Assembly: GCA_003117195.1 (NCBI GenBank) | Contig: BDSI01000194.1 | Location: 104,030 to 168,029, forward strand | DNA length: 64,000 bases | Direction: 5' to 3' | Origin: Eudorina sp. 2006-703-Eu-15 | Taxonomy: Eukaryota > Chlorophyta > Chlorophyceae > Chlamydomonadales > Volvocaceae | The notes under the pieces: generated by a model | Told to the model about the DNA's origin: nothing | Database searches by the model: none | The model's input: the letters and a program-made list of their open reading frames with translations, nothing else | Program-made: the position numbers and the translations under genes | In this document: in pieces, positions 12,006 through 24,158 of the stretch | How positions within the stretch are numbered: the stretch's first letter is position 1 | Layout of the letters: each line of letters starts with the position of its first letter

Positions 12006-14759
12006 CGGCCGGCGGCCGCCGTCACGGCGGATCCCCTCTCCATCAGGGTTCATGCTTCATGCTTCTGAGCGCAGATGCGTATCCTTGCACGTGGGCCGCC
12101 CGTGACAAATATTAAAATGGAGAGATGGAAGTAAACAGAAAACATACTGGAGGGTGCAGCTCGCATGCGGGGGTCGTTACCTGGAGGGACCCCGAGGCGT
12201 CGCTTTGGGTGACGGCTGGGCGGATGAACCTGGTAACCCTGGGACAGGGTCTGGGGCAAGGAGGACCGGGGCAGGGGGCAGAGGCGCTGACGGCGCGGTG
12301 TGGGAGGTGAGCTCCGCAGGAGCGCACAGGGCGAGGTGACGTACGGCATCTTTTTCTGTGGTAGTGGCGAACCTGCGGGCGGCGGCAGGCTTTCGAGGAC
12401 GTGCAGCGAGTGGCCCGTCTGAGGCGGCCCAGGCCGACGCCGCCGGATCGCACTGCCTACATGACCTGTCGCGTCCGGCCCCCATCGTGGAGGCCGTGAG
12501 GGGCCGCCGGGACGAACGTTTTGGTGCTGCCCATCTGGGTCGACTGTGGGTAGTGGGTGCTGGTACGACCCGACCCGACCCGACGAATTGCGGGGAGGGT
12601 GAGGGGCTGTGCGGCGGTGGTGCTGGCGCTCAAATTCGTTTGTGCATCAGGAACAGCAGTTCACAGACGTGGTGAGTCCAAGGGGTTGGCCACCCGCAGT
12701 CCTTCGCCAGTGACCCACGGGGCGGCGAGGACCGCGAAAGAGGGGCGGGAGGTCGCGTGTCGGAGGGGAAGGCCGCGAGGATCGCTGAAGGGGAGAGGGA
12801 TAGCGGATAGGCACCGACGACTGTAGGCATCCACGTAGGCCAACGGACCCATGGGTCGTGCCGTTCATGCAGGCCAGACTGTCTACAGCACCTGATGAAA
12901 GCCCGGGCGATTCCCTGCGGCGGGTGCAGCTCCGAAACCATCCCACGTCGTTTGCATGTCGTACGATGCATCGCACATACATGTTAACCCCTTGACCACG
13001 TGCATTGCGCTACGCTGCTTAGGGCTGCTTTGTTGACAAACACGATGTCAGGGCGGTGGCGACGTCGCGTGCTCGAGTGCAGATCTAGATTTCTAGGATT
13101 GAGTTCTGTGGCGTGGTGCTGCGTGGCTCATTGTATCCTTTTTTTGGCACCGCAACCACAATTCAAAATTGTCCGTCACCTGATGGTGCTTGTGGCGTGT
13201 AAGTGCATCGCCGTTGCACGGGCTGAATGCTGCGGATGGTGCACGATAAGGACATCGGGACTGTGGGGCGGGAAGGCGGTATGGGCTGTCGCGGGTTCAA
13301 CGCGGCAGCTGCAGCTTGCAGGCGTCGGCGGGCCGCGTTGAGGGAGCGACTATCTGATAGAGTAGGTCTACACCAGGGCACGACCCGTATTCAATATTTT
13401 TTATGTTTGGCCCCGTGCTGAAAAGCGTCGCAGGCGTGTCTTTTGTCGGTCCTCTCTGTTGCTCGGATGTAGCGTGCGGGGTCCGCCGCAGATGAATACG
13501 AGGAAAGGAAAATGTGTTTTGAGGTGGGAGATACTCTGATTCGTGGCCGAAAGCTGACAGGATGAACTCCAGTGAAGCGGCTGCTCTGCGACGGCCGCCG
13601 GATGGGGCGCTCGACCTCTGCGGGTGTCGGCCTGAGGCCCCGGCCCCGCGTCGACACCCCTCTCCGCGGGAGCCGGCTGGAGCGCGACGGCCTTTCCGCG
13701 CCCACGCCATCTAGCCCCGGGTACTTCCACGACCGTGCAGTGGCGCAATGGTGTAATGGCCAACATCGGCGCCCGATTTCCGCACCTTGTACTCCGTTTC
13801 GGTACCTTACAAACACAACACACCATGATAATACATAGCCCCATCTGACCTTCTCAGCACCATGGAGGAGAGGCAGGCTGGGTGGAGCGCCCGCCGTACA
13901 GCTATCCCGTCATGGGGCCAATGCGCCGCCACGTTCCCGGGTAGCTTCCGATGCAACCTGACCAATGACAGACAAGGGCCGCCCTGGATATGTCTCCGAG
14001 TATGAACAATCCAGTTCACAACAAAACTCGCCGGCATGACTTGTCTGTTGGCCTCTGTTCACGCCGCACTGCCAGTCCCGTCGGGTAGCAGTACGCGAGG
14101 GGGCAAGGGCCCGCCTGAGTGCCCGCCGTGGTGCCGAAGGGCATTGACTCAGCCACCCCGGGCCAATGTTCATAAGCGTGCGGCGTGCGGTGGCCGATCG
14201 GAGGCCTGCGCCATACCTGCCCACCTCGTCAATGTCACAGCAGATGCGCCACACGCGCTGAACCAACAGCTGACACGTCACCGCGATATGTACACGTGGA
14301 CAGCGCTTCAGGCCACCATGCAGGCATCTGCCGACAGGTACACTCAATTGCATCACCATAATCGCGAGGGAGAGATCAGTAAATGTCCGCCGCAGCGTCC
14401 GCATCTCCGGTATCCTTATTGCGGCGCACAGCAGGTCATCCAACGATACGGAGTCACAGACGCATACTGCCCCGACCACTCCAGCCACGAGAGCAAGATG
14501 CAAGACGAGGGCACCGGGAACAAGGCTCGCCGATCAGCGGACCAGCCCACGGACGCGCGCAATCGCCTTACTCCGCCGCCACTGTCCCCACCCGCGCGGC
14601 CCCCTCGCGTCTGCAGGTCCCATGTCACGCCACGTCGCGCCGCGCGGCGCAGCGCCAGGACGATGCCCTGTCGGCAGATCATGGGAGTCCACTCCTCGCA
14701 CCGTGGAACGGCTCGCATTACCGCGGGCATCAGCTCAGGGACTCTGCTGCGTAGCGTAA
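12006..14759. other. Intergenic region with no supported gene
   Basis: Between the convergent ELL and allantoin-synthase genes there are about 2.75 kb without a convincing exon chain. A GC-rich stretch at 12358-12675 has an open frame and GT/AG-like borders, but I could not join it to a gene. Open frames on both strands at 13910-14845 are mutual shadows lacking splice or domain support. The 3' UTRs of both neighbours must lie here. A clear TGTAA poly(A) signal was not located. Confidence 0.5.
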
Positions 14760-15716
14760 TCAACTGCCGCGGTAGGTGGAGAACCCGTAGGGGCTCAGCA
14801 GCAGCGGAATGTGGTAGTGCTCCGTCGCCTTCTCCGGCACGATGATGAACTCAACCACTACTTCCGGATAGAAGGGCACTTCGGAATAGAAGGCCGGGTG
14901 CGCAAGTTTGCACGCGGCAAGGTAGGCTGACGTGTCGAAGAACATGCGATAGCGACCCGGCGGAATGTAGTTGCCGGGCGGCATCAGGGTACCCACACGG
15001 CCGTCCTCGTTGGTGACACCCTCGCCAACGGTCTCCCAGGTCTTGGACACCTCGTCCTGCTTGAGCAGGGCCAGGGGCAGTCCGCGGGCTGGGAGACCAG
15101 TCGCCGTGTCCAGCACGTGGGTGGTGATGGGGGAGCGCAGCGGGCTGCCGCCCGGCGCAGGCGCCAGGTGCGTCAGCACCTGCTCGGCACGACGCTGCGT
15201 CCGCGCGGCCAGCGGGTCGACTGAATCATTCACGCCGAACAGGCCAGACAGGCGGAGCTCTGTGATCTTCATCTGCTCTTGAGCGGCAGTCTGCAGCTCC
15301 TCATGCGGCAGGCGGTGATAACGCTTCTTAAGCGTCTCGAGAATTTGCGGTGAAGTCTTTCCCTTCGCGAAGATAATGAAGATGAATCCGAATTTGTCAA
15401 GGTATCGCTGGTTCCAGTCGACGAGCTCCGCCTTGACATCGCTGCTCAAACTTTGGCTTGCAGCAGATTGCTCGTTACGACTGAAACTCGCAAAGCCCTC
15501 TGGCTTTGTCTCAATGCTCTTCGTGTCTCCAATCTTTGGATGGGCAGCCAGGGCCTCAAGCCATCCAGGTACGCCAGTCTGTGTCCACCATATGCGACGG
15601 GCTGTCGCCAGTAGAGCATCGAAATCAACGTAAGGTCCCTGAGCCGCAAGCTGCTGGGCGAATTTTGTTGACGCACAGCAACTCAGAGCTTGATCATATG
15701 TGATTGACAGCGCCAT
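14760..15716 (-). CDS. TTL: OHCU decarboxylase / HIU hydrolase fusion (allantoin synthase)
   Basis: This is a single exon of 318 aa with a true ATG. It would catalyse the last two steps from urate to (S)-allantoin: hydrolysis of 5-hydroxyisourate, then decarboxylation of OHCU. Residues 1-160 form the OHCU decarboxylase domain, with the AAHPKIGD motif (His59) and SRNEQ (Glu82). Residues about 194-318 form the transthyretin-like HIU hydrolase, with THVLD (199-203), NEDGR (Arg240), HYHIPLLLSPYGFSTYRGS and the C-terminal YRGS signature. Both active sites look intact. The linker has RAEQVLTHL (176-184), close to a PTS2 peroxisome signal ([RK][LVI]x5[HQ][LA]) with Ala at position 2; plant TTL proteins carry an internal PTS2 in the same place. 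Lack of introns is unusual here. Gene length matches plant TTL. Confidence 0.93.
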   Translation of the reverse strand: MALSITYDQALSCCASTKFAQQLAAQGPYVDFDALLATARRIWWTQTGVPGWLEALAAHPKIGDTKSIETKPEGFASFSRNEQSAASQSLSSDVKAELVDWNQRYLDKFGFIFIIFAKGKTSPQILETLKKRYHRLPHEELQTAAQEQMKITELRLSGLFGVNDSVDPLAARTQRRAEQVLTHLAPAPGGSPLRSPITTHVLDTATGLPARGLPLALLKQDEVSKTWETVGEGVTNEDGRVGTLMPPGNYIPPGRYRMFFDTSAYLAACKLAHPAFYSEVPFYPEVVVEFIIVPEKATEHYHIPLLLSPYGFSTYRGS

Positions 15717-16987
15717 CCGCGCGCAGCTCTGGGTTTGGAGAGCTCGTTCCTAATGCGTGTCGCTCGAGTGTTGCATGCCAAGTCACATGCACGAAGTCAC
15801 AGCACCCACTTGCATCCATGTGACCCGCAAAATGACTTTAACCGTACACGTAATCCGTGGTTTTGGTGCCATGGTAAACTCGCTTGCGTGTTCTGTCGTC
15901 AATTTGGCAATCAATTCTATACAAAGTGGGAAATGCAATGAAGGCTGTATCTTACCAGACATATATGCGCTCGTCTAAGATTGCCGACGACCTTGGTGTT
16001 GGGCGTAAACCAATTCAACCTTCCCACCAAGCGCAGGAAATCTTCAAGCCACACGGGTGAAATATTCGATGCGTCACATAAACGACCACGGGTGCACCCG
16101 GATGAAGCATCAGGCCATTTCGGTCAGGTCAGGGAAGCACGTTTTCAAGTCGTGCGTCTACAACCCATCATTGTTTGACATGGACCCCTCCCTGCATGCA
16201 CTCACATTTGCGAAGGCCGTAAACCGGGTTGGGCCGCTCGATACGGAGCGATTTGATGAACCCACGTCGCGGGTGCCACACTCCATCTTGTTCCCCCGCC
16301 TGCCGATGCCACCACTTCCCCTTCCTCGCCGCCTGCCCATGTCCGACCGGCCATACAAATCACACGAGGATACACGCGTGGCCCTACCTCGCCGGGGACT
16401 TGAGCCCATCTCCCACCGCCCTGCGGCCTAGCCTACCGACCTGCCTACCTGCCTGCCTGCGCCCTACCGTGCTCTGTTGCTTGCGCGCTAACCCCCCTGC
16501 CCACAGCCTGCAGTCGCACACCTCCAGCAGTCGTGGAAACCGACAAACGACATACACCGTCCCACGAAGTCAAAACGTGTGAAACACCGATGTCCTTCCC
16601 GACTCCCGTCCTACAAGTACTAGCAGCACCGTTTACAGACCGACGGTGCGCACCCGCGCGGACGCCCTGCCCGTGAGACTTGTACGGCCACCGTGCCGTC
16701 GGCGCGCCGAAACCACTAAGAGGGAGCCGCAGGGCCTCCCCGCGCCACCTGCACCTGTCCCTCCCGCTGCAAGGACGCTAATGACATGCACCCCTAGCAC
16801 GCTCCAAAGCATGTCCCCTTGCTGCATCGCGTTTCCATTCGCTGTTGACCCAGGACCCGACCCGGCCTTCCGAGGACGAGGGCGGAAGGCTGCTGGTGAC
16901 GACGGCCACTGGCCTGCCTGCCTACCGGCGGTGCCTCCTCCGCGCGCGTCCCGCCCCACGAGACCGCCGAGCCGCCACACCGCTGCT

Positions 16988-17025
16988 GTCATGTCATGTC
17001 ATGTCATGTCATGTCATGTCATGTC
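16988..17025. repeat. (ATGTC)n pentanucleotide array
   Basis: About 7.5 uninterrupted copies of TCATG/ATGTC lie in non-coding DNA. Confidence 0.95.
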
Positions 17026-18954
17026 ACAAGTGCGCCTCGGAGGGCCGCCGGTGCCGGTGCCCACCGGGCAGCTCGACATCCCGGACGGACGGACGGACGG
17101 ACGGATGGATGTGCACTGCCCCACGGTGGGTTAGGGTTTACGCCAGCCAGCTCGGCTGCCGAGGTCCGGACCTAGCCTGTCACCCCAGCCTGCCTCATCT
17201 GCCATGTGGGCTCCCCGATGCAACCCACTCCCGGGGAACCCCCATCTCTCAAACCCTACACAGTCACATGTCGAGACTGGGCCGCTCCGGGTATGTAACG
17301 CCCCCATGAAGGGGCCCACTGGGATATGTACGACTGGCCGTTGTCCGGCCCGTCCCGACCGACCCACGGGACACATTCGTCATCAGGTGCAAGTACGACA
17401 GTGCGGCGCCGGCGCACACGCACGGACACTCGACCGCCCTCTTCGGCCGGCCTCGCCCTCTTTGTTCCAAGAAGGTGGGTGAGAGTGCTTGGGTCTGGAC
17501 ACGTCTTGCACTTTCCATGCGCACGCACGCATTCACACACGCGCCGGGAGCGTTTACTGTTACCAGGTTTCAACGCTCCACACCACACCACACCACACCA
17601 CATCACACCACATCTCATCACACGCACCGCCGCTGGGTAACTGGTTTGGTCGGGCGGGTTTCTTTGCCACTCAGCACACCGCAGCTTGCCGGGAAAGGCA
17701 ACGAGGAGTCCGACGCGCACGGACGCGCACAGGAGGTCACAGCGACGGGCGCAGAGCCCAGCTTTCCAGCGCGGCCCACAGCATTCCTCGGTGCAGTGCA
17801 GTGCAGTGCGGGCGGCGCGGTCTCGTCAGCATCCATCCCCCGATTCTTCGCATTCGGCACCAGCGCGTACACCCGGGCGCCTTGGCAGCCGGCCTTGCTG
17901 CTCGATTGTGTGGTTCCCAACCGGCAGCGGCCTTGAAGCCCCACTCACGCGTCCCAGCCCACTGGGCACTGGCAAGCGATGGATTCACCCACCCCCCTCC
18001 CCCTTCCCCCCATTCCCCGATCGCACCCGGCCAGATCAGGGCGTGATCGCTCACGCATCCACATACACATGTATATACACGTGCACATCTATACACTTAC
18101 GTCAATATACACGTCCACGTCCACACCCACCTCGGACAAGGACAGTTGTCAGGCATACGGGCGTGCAGCCACGGCCCTGACATGACACGCACTCCTGCCT
18201 CCCCACCTTCGGACACACACATAAACACACACAGGCTGGTTTTCATTTAGACACTGGCTGGACGGGCTTATCGTTACACACACACACACACATCGCAGTT
18301 CTGTGCAGCCTGGGGCACACAGGAGCATTATGTACTGCAACCAGTTCCGGGCCGGGGGCCGGGGTCTTCTCGCTGCGCACACGCGCATACACACCTGCGC
18401 ACCTGCACATCCATCCCGCGGCCTTGCCATACCTGTGTTGCTTCGGGCCCGGCATTTGGGCGGTTGTTACGCGTATGGGCATGGTCTATGCGCAGCCACG
18501 GCCCCTGCATGACATGCACTCTTGCCGTACCACCGGGACGCGGACACACACTCACACACTCACACACAGGCGGGTTTCCTGCGGAACACATCCTCGCGCA
18601 CACATACACCCCTATATTGGTGCTTGGTTTGGGTCGGGCGGGTCTCTTATCTGAACACACACCCTGCCTGGCTGATTCGGGCGGCTTCGTTGTGTTCCGT
18701 ACAGCAGCTCCCGATGTACAGCAGCTCCCGAAGATGACCAGCTTGCTCGCGCCCAGGCGGCGCGCCGGTGGCCGCGCCCTCCACCCGCACGCTCCGCTGC
18801 CTCGGCATCCGCACGCTGCTGCGCTGACAACCGACTGACACACACCACACCGGGTTGGGTCGGTCGGGTTCCCCCCAGAGCACCCAAACACAAACACAAC
18901 CACAACCCCGCACGCACACCGCGTTTCAAGCGCTGACCCTACAGTCCCTCTCCA

Positions 18955-18988
18955 CCCCGTCCCGTCCCGTCCCGTCCCGTCCCGTCCA
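18955..18988. repeat. (TCCCG)n pentanucleotide array
   Basis: About six copies of CCCGT lie in non-coding DNA near a CA-rich tract. Confidence 0.9.
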
Positions 18989-19384
18989 GGTGGGCTACGG
19001 TTCCCTCGGGGCGAGCTGCCGCCAAGTCCACCGCAACGGCCGTTCAGGGCAAGGCGACTCGCCGCCACTGCGCCCGACAGCAGGGCCGGGCCTTTCGTGG
19101 CTAAGCTCAGTGCCTGTCCGGTCCGGCTGCTGGCCGTAAGTCATCATGCCGCGGGGGCTGTCCGACCGGAAGGAACATCCGGGTCCGGCGCCACGGGCCC
19201 CACGGCCCCGCTCCGCGCCAGCCGGCTCTGTTGTTACGAGTTCCCCTTTACGAGGTCCTCTTCCGCGCCACAGTCCAACAGCTGAGTACGTCCAAGCGAG
19301 GGTCACTACGGTGATATCTGACATGGGGTAGGAAACCCTCCACTCTGAAAGGTAAGCCGTCCGCGCTGCGCGCATAAGCAAGCC

Positions 19385-19385
<1 letters not shown>

Positions 19386-19419
<34 letters not shown>
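19386..19419. repeat. (AGAC)n tetranucleotide array
   Basis: About eight perfect copies of AGAC lie about 130 bases beyond the 3' end (minus-strand sense) of the low-complexity gene, so probably in or near its 3' UTR. Confidence 0.95.
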
Positions 19420-19421
<2 letters not shown>

Positions 19422-19549
19422 GGGAGCGCACACGTCCATCTCCGCGACAACGGTCGGTGGCGTCAACGCCGGACCCGCCCATTGCGCACGTCCATGGGTC
19501 GGCCCATCCGTCGGTCGGTCGGTCGGTGTCCGCCGTCCCCGTCGGGCCC

Positions 19550-22500
19550 TCACAGCGTGTGCGTCTGCGAGGGCTGCAGCACCAGGCGTGCCGGCGGCTG
19601 CGGCCGCGGCTGCGAGGCGACCGAGCGCAGGGTCCCCAGCGCTGAGGGCGGCAGCGCGAGCCTCAACGTGATGACTTGCAGCGGCGTCCCCGGCACCTGC
19701 TTCACGTCGCTCGACTGCAACAAGATCGGAACATCAACCGACCCCGGCACAGGATCCGCCGCGGCGCCCGGCGGCGGCGTCGCCACCACCGCGGGTGCCG
19801 GCGGCAGCGCCGGCGGCGGCGACGGTGTCTGCCACGGCGTCACGGTCGAAGCCGCCTCGGGGAGCAACGGCGGTGGCGCCAACCTTGCGGCGTCCCCCTC
19901 GGCCCGCCCTGCACCGCCCACAGCACCGGCAGCCTTGACGAAGCCCCCGATGGGGTCCACCGCCGCCACCAACTTGGGCGCTCCCAGCTGGTTCCGGCCC
20001 TGTTGCTGCTGCTGCTGTTGCTGCCGTACGTCCAACGCCGGGTCGAGCTGATGCGGGTGCCGCTGTACGGCAGTGGGCGCCGCCGGCAGCGACCGCACAA
20101 AGGAGGACCGCTCCGGCAGCGGCACCGACGGCGGCGGCATCAGCCGCGTCTCCATCGAGTCACGCCCCGTCAGCAGGGGCGGCACGTGGGTGGTGCCCAC
20201 AGACTCGCGCGGCAGCAGCTGCTGCGACGGACCGCCCGGCGCCAACGGCGCGCCGCCGCGCGTGCTGGCCGACTCCCGGGCCGACAACAGCGGCCCCGCG
20301 CCCGCCCCGCCCGGCCCCGGCGCCCAGCCGCCGGGCCCGCAGCCGAATATGCCCTGGCTCTCCACGGAGCGCTGCAGCTGCAGCCCCGGGGTCCGAAAGG
20401 GCTCCGGCGGCGGCCCTGGCGGCGGCGGCGACAGCGGCGGCCGACCCGCCGCCGCGGCCGCCAAGCCAACGTGTCCTGGGGGTGCCCGTTCCGTCCCCAG
20501 GCCCTGTTGCGGCGTCGCCGACGGCTCCCGGGTCGCCGTCGGCCCTCCGGGGACGGCGGCAGCGCCGCCGCCACTGCTGCCCGGGCCACCGCCCCAGTGC
20601 GGACCCGCCGCCCCGGCAGAGCCGGTGGCCGCTGACGAGCCCCGGCTGCCCCTCTGGGTGAGGCTCAGGCGCCCCGCCACCTGCTGCACCTGGTCGACTC
20701 GGAGCAACTTGGGCGCGCGGTGGAGGCTGGGGGTGTCAGGCACGTCAGCGTCGGAGCCCGGCGCCCGCAGCGACGGCATCCGCACCAGGCCCGGCGGCGG
20801 CGGCGGCGCCGGTCGCTTGCCGCAGACAGTGCCACCGCCGCCGCCGCCGCCGCCGCCGGCGGCGTGCGGCGGCTCGGGACCCCCGCCGCCGCCGCTGTGA
20901 CGACGGGCGCCGTGCTGCTGGCCGGCGCCATCGTGCGCCGCTAGCGCCAACAGCGCATGCGGCAGAGCGGACAAGCTGGGCTCACGCGGCGCTAGGGCAT
21001 CCAAGAAGTCGCCGTCAGGCTCATCGTCCCGTGGCCCCCCGCTGCCGCCGGCGCTGGCGTCACCGCCGCCGCCGCCGCTGCCGCCCACGCCACTGCCGGT
21101 CTTCCGGCCGCTGCCGTTCCTTGCCAACCCGGAATGCAGACCCCGGGAGTGATGGTGGCTGGTGTGGCGATGGTGGGTCGAATGCGGGTCCCGGTCGCCG
21201 TCATCGTCGTCGGCGTCGTAGCCGCCGGCGTCGGCGCACTCGGGCGCGCTGTCGGGGCCGGGTCCCCCGCCGGCGGCTGTCTCGCTGCCGACGCCGGCGC
21301 GATTCACGCGGCCGTACCCCTCCATCACTTCGTACCCAGTCCGGCCTTGTTCCGAGGGCCTGTCGTACTCTTCATGCGCCACCGCGTCGTCCCCGAGACC
21401 CCGTGCCGCACATGACAGCGACGAATGATCCGCCCCGTGGAGGGCCGCTGCGGCCGCGGCTCGCGCCGCCTCCACCTCCCGCCTTTCCGCAACACCCGCA
21501 CCCACCACCATGGCCGCTGCCGCGCCCCCCTCCCCGGCCGCCGCACCTCCTTCCCCCAACACCGCACCCGCGCCGTCGTCCTCGTCGTACACGGGTTTGA
21601 CACCGCCGCGCGCGCCGTGTAGCCCCGCTTCCGGAAAGCCGGGCGGCTCCCGACTTGACCTGTTTCCAAGCGCTGTGGAGGCCAGGCCCGCCAGCCACTG
21701 CGTGACGCGGGCCTTATTGCCCAGGTACGCATCCGCCGCCGGGCCGCCGTGCCCGCCCGCCGCCTCTTGGTCCTCGCCGGGGGTCCCCCTGGCGCCTCCG
21801 AAATTCGCCGCTGCGACGGCGCCCCCGGTAGCGGACGCGTGACCCAGATGGCTCTGTGACTGCGACAGGGACTGCGAGCGCGGGCTGAGCACCGCAGAGG
21901 CCGACAAGGGCCGCAAGTGGGAGGCGACGCGGTGCGTCCCCGACCGGGTGCTTTGAACCGGTACGGACACGGAACTGGGCACCACCGCCGAGGCAGTGGC
22001 CGGGACTGCCGCCGCCGCCGCTGCTGCGGCCGCGGCGGAGCCGCTGCCGCCGCCGCCGCCGCCGCTGCGGCTCGGCTGCTGACTATGGCTGCCGCTGCGG
22101 TGGGGGGTTGCCGCGCCCACGGCGGGCGCGGCCCCGCCGCCGCTGCCCGAGCCACCGCCCGTCCTTGCCGTGACGGTGTCATCGGCGTTCGAGAGTGTGT
22201 CCCCGCTGCCCAGTCCGCCGCCGCCGCCGTCGCCGTGCCCAAGGCCTGACGGACTGACGGCGCCCTGGGAGCGGCCGAGCCCATCGCCGTCGGAGATGCC
22301 GGTCAGCGCTGTGGCGACGATCACGGGCATGCCGCCGTCGCTGAACGCACCCCCGAGGCTGCTGTCCCGATCCCGATCGTTCTCCAAGTCGCGAAAATGC
22401 TTCTCCGGGGTGTCCGTGTGGAGAGGTGATCCCGTAAGCCCTGACGGCGGCGGCGTCGAGACCCGCTGCTGCGTGACGGGCGTGCCGTCGCTGCCGCCGC

Positions 22501-23347
22501 CACCGCCGCCACCGCCGCCACCGCCGCCGCCGCCTGCGGCGGCGGCGCCGCCAGCTGTGCCGCCTGCGGCGCCGCCGCCGCTGCTGCCATCGCAGCCTCC
22601 ATCGGCGCCGCCGTCGACGCCGCCGCTAACGCCCATGCTCACGACGCCGACGCCGCCGGGGTCGGACGTCGAGCCCGGGGAATGACTGACGTACTGCTGG
22701 CTGCCGCTGCGCTGCCGGTTGCCCCGCATTTGCCGCAAGTCCGTGAAGGGCCGCCCGAATTGCTGCGGTGTGGTTGAGTGAGGGGTTGTCGGGGGGGGGC
22801 CGTAGGAGCCCCCAACCCGACCCACGCGGGTGACACGACCCGACACGGACGTGAGGGAGGGAACGAAGGGACGGACGCCAGCACCAACCCCAACCCCAAC
22901 CCCAACCCCAACACCTCAGCGCAATCGCCAGTCCGGTATAGCCGGCGGAGCGAGGCAATGCGGCACGGCATTAGCGCGGTACGTCACCCAGAGGGCCGGC
23001 CCCACGTCCCCCTAGGGAGGCCGTCCGTAGCCAGCAAGAGATACTCCACACCCCCTGGACGCTCCGAAAAACGCTGGGTTTTATCTATAACCCTTCTCCC
23101 TACGGGTGTTGCTCATGGCATTTCGACTGCCGGCTAAGCTGACTCGGCACGCAGCGACGACGCTGCGGCGCGGTCGCACCTTCTTGGCGTTGTAGCGCTG
23201 GAAGTACTCGCGCAGCTCCTTCTTGCTGCGCAGGCACTTGGCGTGGTCGCGGGTGGCCTCCAGGGAGGGCTTCTCCGGGCCCCAGATGCGCTCCGCGTGC
23301 TCGTGGTACCAGCTGCAGAGGCGGCAAAGCAGGCGGCAGTGAGTGAG

Positions 23348-23433
<86 letters not shown>

Positions 23434-24158
23434 GGGCGGGGGAGAAAGCTGTGAGAGGCGGGACGTCGGCGGAGGACCGAAGTGGGAAGTTCGAAGGGAG
23501 TCCCGCGTTGCTGACTGACAGGAGGCCCCAAGGCAAGGCAACCCAGATCGGAGAGCCTTAGGAAGAGGATGCCAGTGAGGGTGCGCGAAGCTGGTGTGTG
23601 CGTGCCGGCGGCCGGCCCGTACGCGTGTCCCTCCATCTGATTGCGGGACCCAAGGGGCCCTGCCTGCTGACGGCTCCCTTCCGACAGTGCACTCCAAGGA
23701 CATGCACTCGCATGCCTGGGCTCCGGAAGGATATACGCGACCGCGGGCGTGCCACAACACGCGTTTCCAAGGTTAGGGCGCAACCACTTACTCATCGACT
23801 TCTTGCATCCGCGGCCGCCGTCCTAGCTTGTCATATTCGTCCCGCCACCTGCAAACGGAGATGGCGAGGCCAGCGCTTGAGCTAGTGGATGGACAGGCAG
23901 TGTGCCCCCGAATCCCGACACCATCAGTTGTTGTCACAAATGCTTAATGTACAAATTGTGAAACGTACCATGAATTAAAGCTGTGCCACCAGTTGCTGGG
24001 GAGTGTAGTTGCGCAAGGTCGGTAAGCATCGACGTGCAAAAAAGAAAGCAAGATGGCAAAATTAAGAATATAACGTCGACAGCAGCAGCGGCCAAAGTTT
24101 AAAGAACTCACAGCTCCCTGCGAGGTTTCGCAGTTTGAGACGGCCCGCTACGCTCCAT
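19550..24158 (-). CDS. Large protein with Trp/Tyr-rich basic N-terminal domain, possible DNA-binding regulator
   Basis: Five exons join in phase from ATG at 24158: 24158-24112, 23995-23969, 23848-23792, 23312-23180 and 22762-19550, for 1158 aa. Residues 17-88 form a compact domain spread over four exons: NWWHSFNSW, WRDEYDKLGRRPRMQEVD, DWYHEHAERIW, PSLEATRDHAKCLRSKKELR and EYFQRYNAKK. It is rich in Trp, Tyr and basic residues and looks like a helical nucleic-acid-binding fold, but I cannot assign a family. The remaining 1070 residues come from one exon and are Gly/Ser/Pro/Ala-rich with Gln and His runs, typical of algal regulatory proteins. The frame is open for 3213 bases, which argues for real coding despite low complexity. 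The gene diverges from the 24606 gene. A nuclear regulatory role is inference only. Confidence 0.72.
22883..22914. repeat. (CCAACC-type) tandem array in an intron
   Basis: Four to five copies of CAACCC lie in the last intron (23179-22763) of the minus-strand gene. This is not the TTTTAGGG telomere repeat of volvocine algae. Confidence 0.85.
23349..23432. repeat. (GT)n dinucleotide array
   Basis: About 42 GT units in the intron between exons 23848-23792 and 23312-23180, about 35 bases upstream of the acceptor on the minus strand, where it reads as (CA)n. Confidence 0.97.

Larger units (their letters stand above)
15717..19549. other. Gene-poor region rich in microsatellites
   Basis: About 3.8 kb between two minus-strand genes. 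I found no exon chain, domain or consistent codon usage. It holds arrays of ATGTC (16988-17025), GGAC (17082-17106), CACAC-type (17581-17612), TCCCG (18955-18988), AGAC (19386-19419) and GGTC (19506-19528). Several sub-regions have CA/TG-rich blocks (18060-18700). The right part probably includes the promoter of neither neighbour but the 3' UTR of the 19550-24158 gene. Confidence 0.6.

Noticed and set aside
12358..12675. GC-rich open frame with splice-like borders after ELL
   Set aside because: No neighbouring exon fits in phase and no recognisable motif; left as intergenic.
13910..14845. Overlapping open frames of about 200-270 codons on both strands downstream of allantoin synthase
   Set aside because: No domain, start context or splice partner; they overlap each other and probably include 3' UTR.
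16646..17134. Open frames across 16646-17134 on both strands
   Set aside because: They run straight through the ATGTC and GGAC arrays and have no exon-like boundaries.
20073..20900. Plus-strand open frames opposite the 19550-22762 exon
   Set aside because: High GC opens all frames; only the minus frame is uninterrupted for 3.2 kb and joins upstream exons in phase.
22883..22914. CCAACCCC array as interstitial telomere sequence
   Set aside because: Unit differs from the TTTTAGGG or TTAGGG types and the array is very short.
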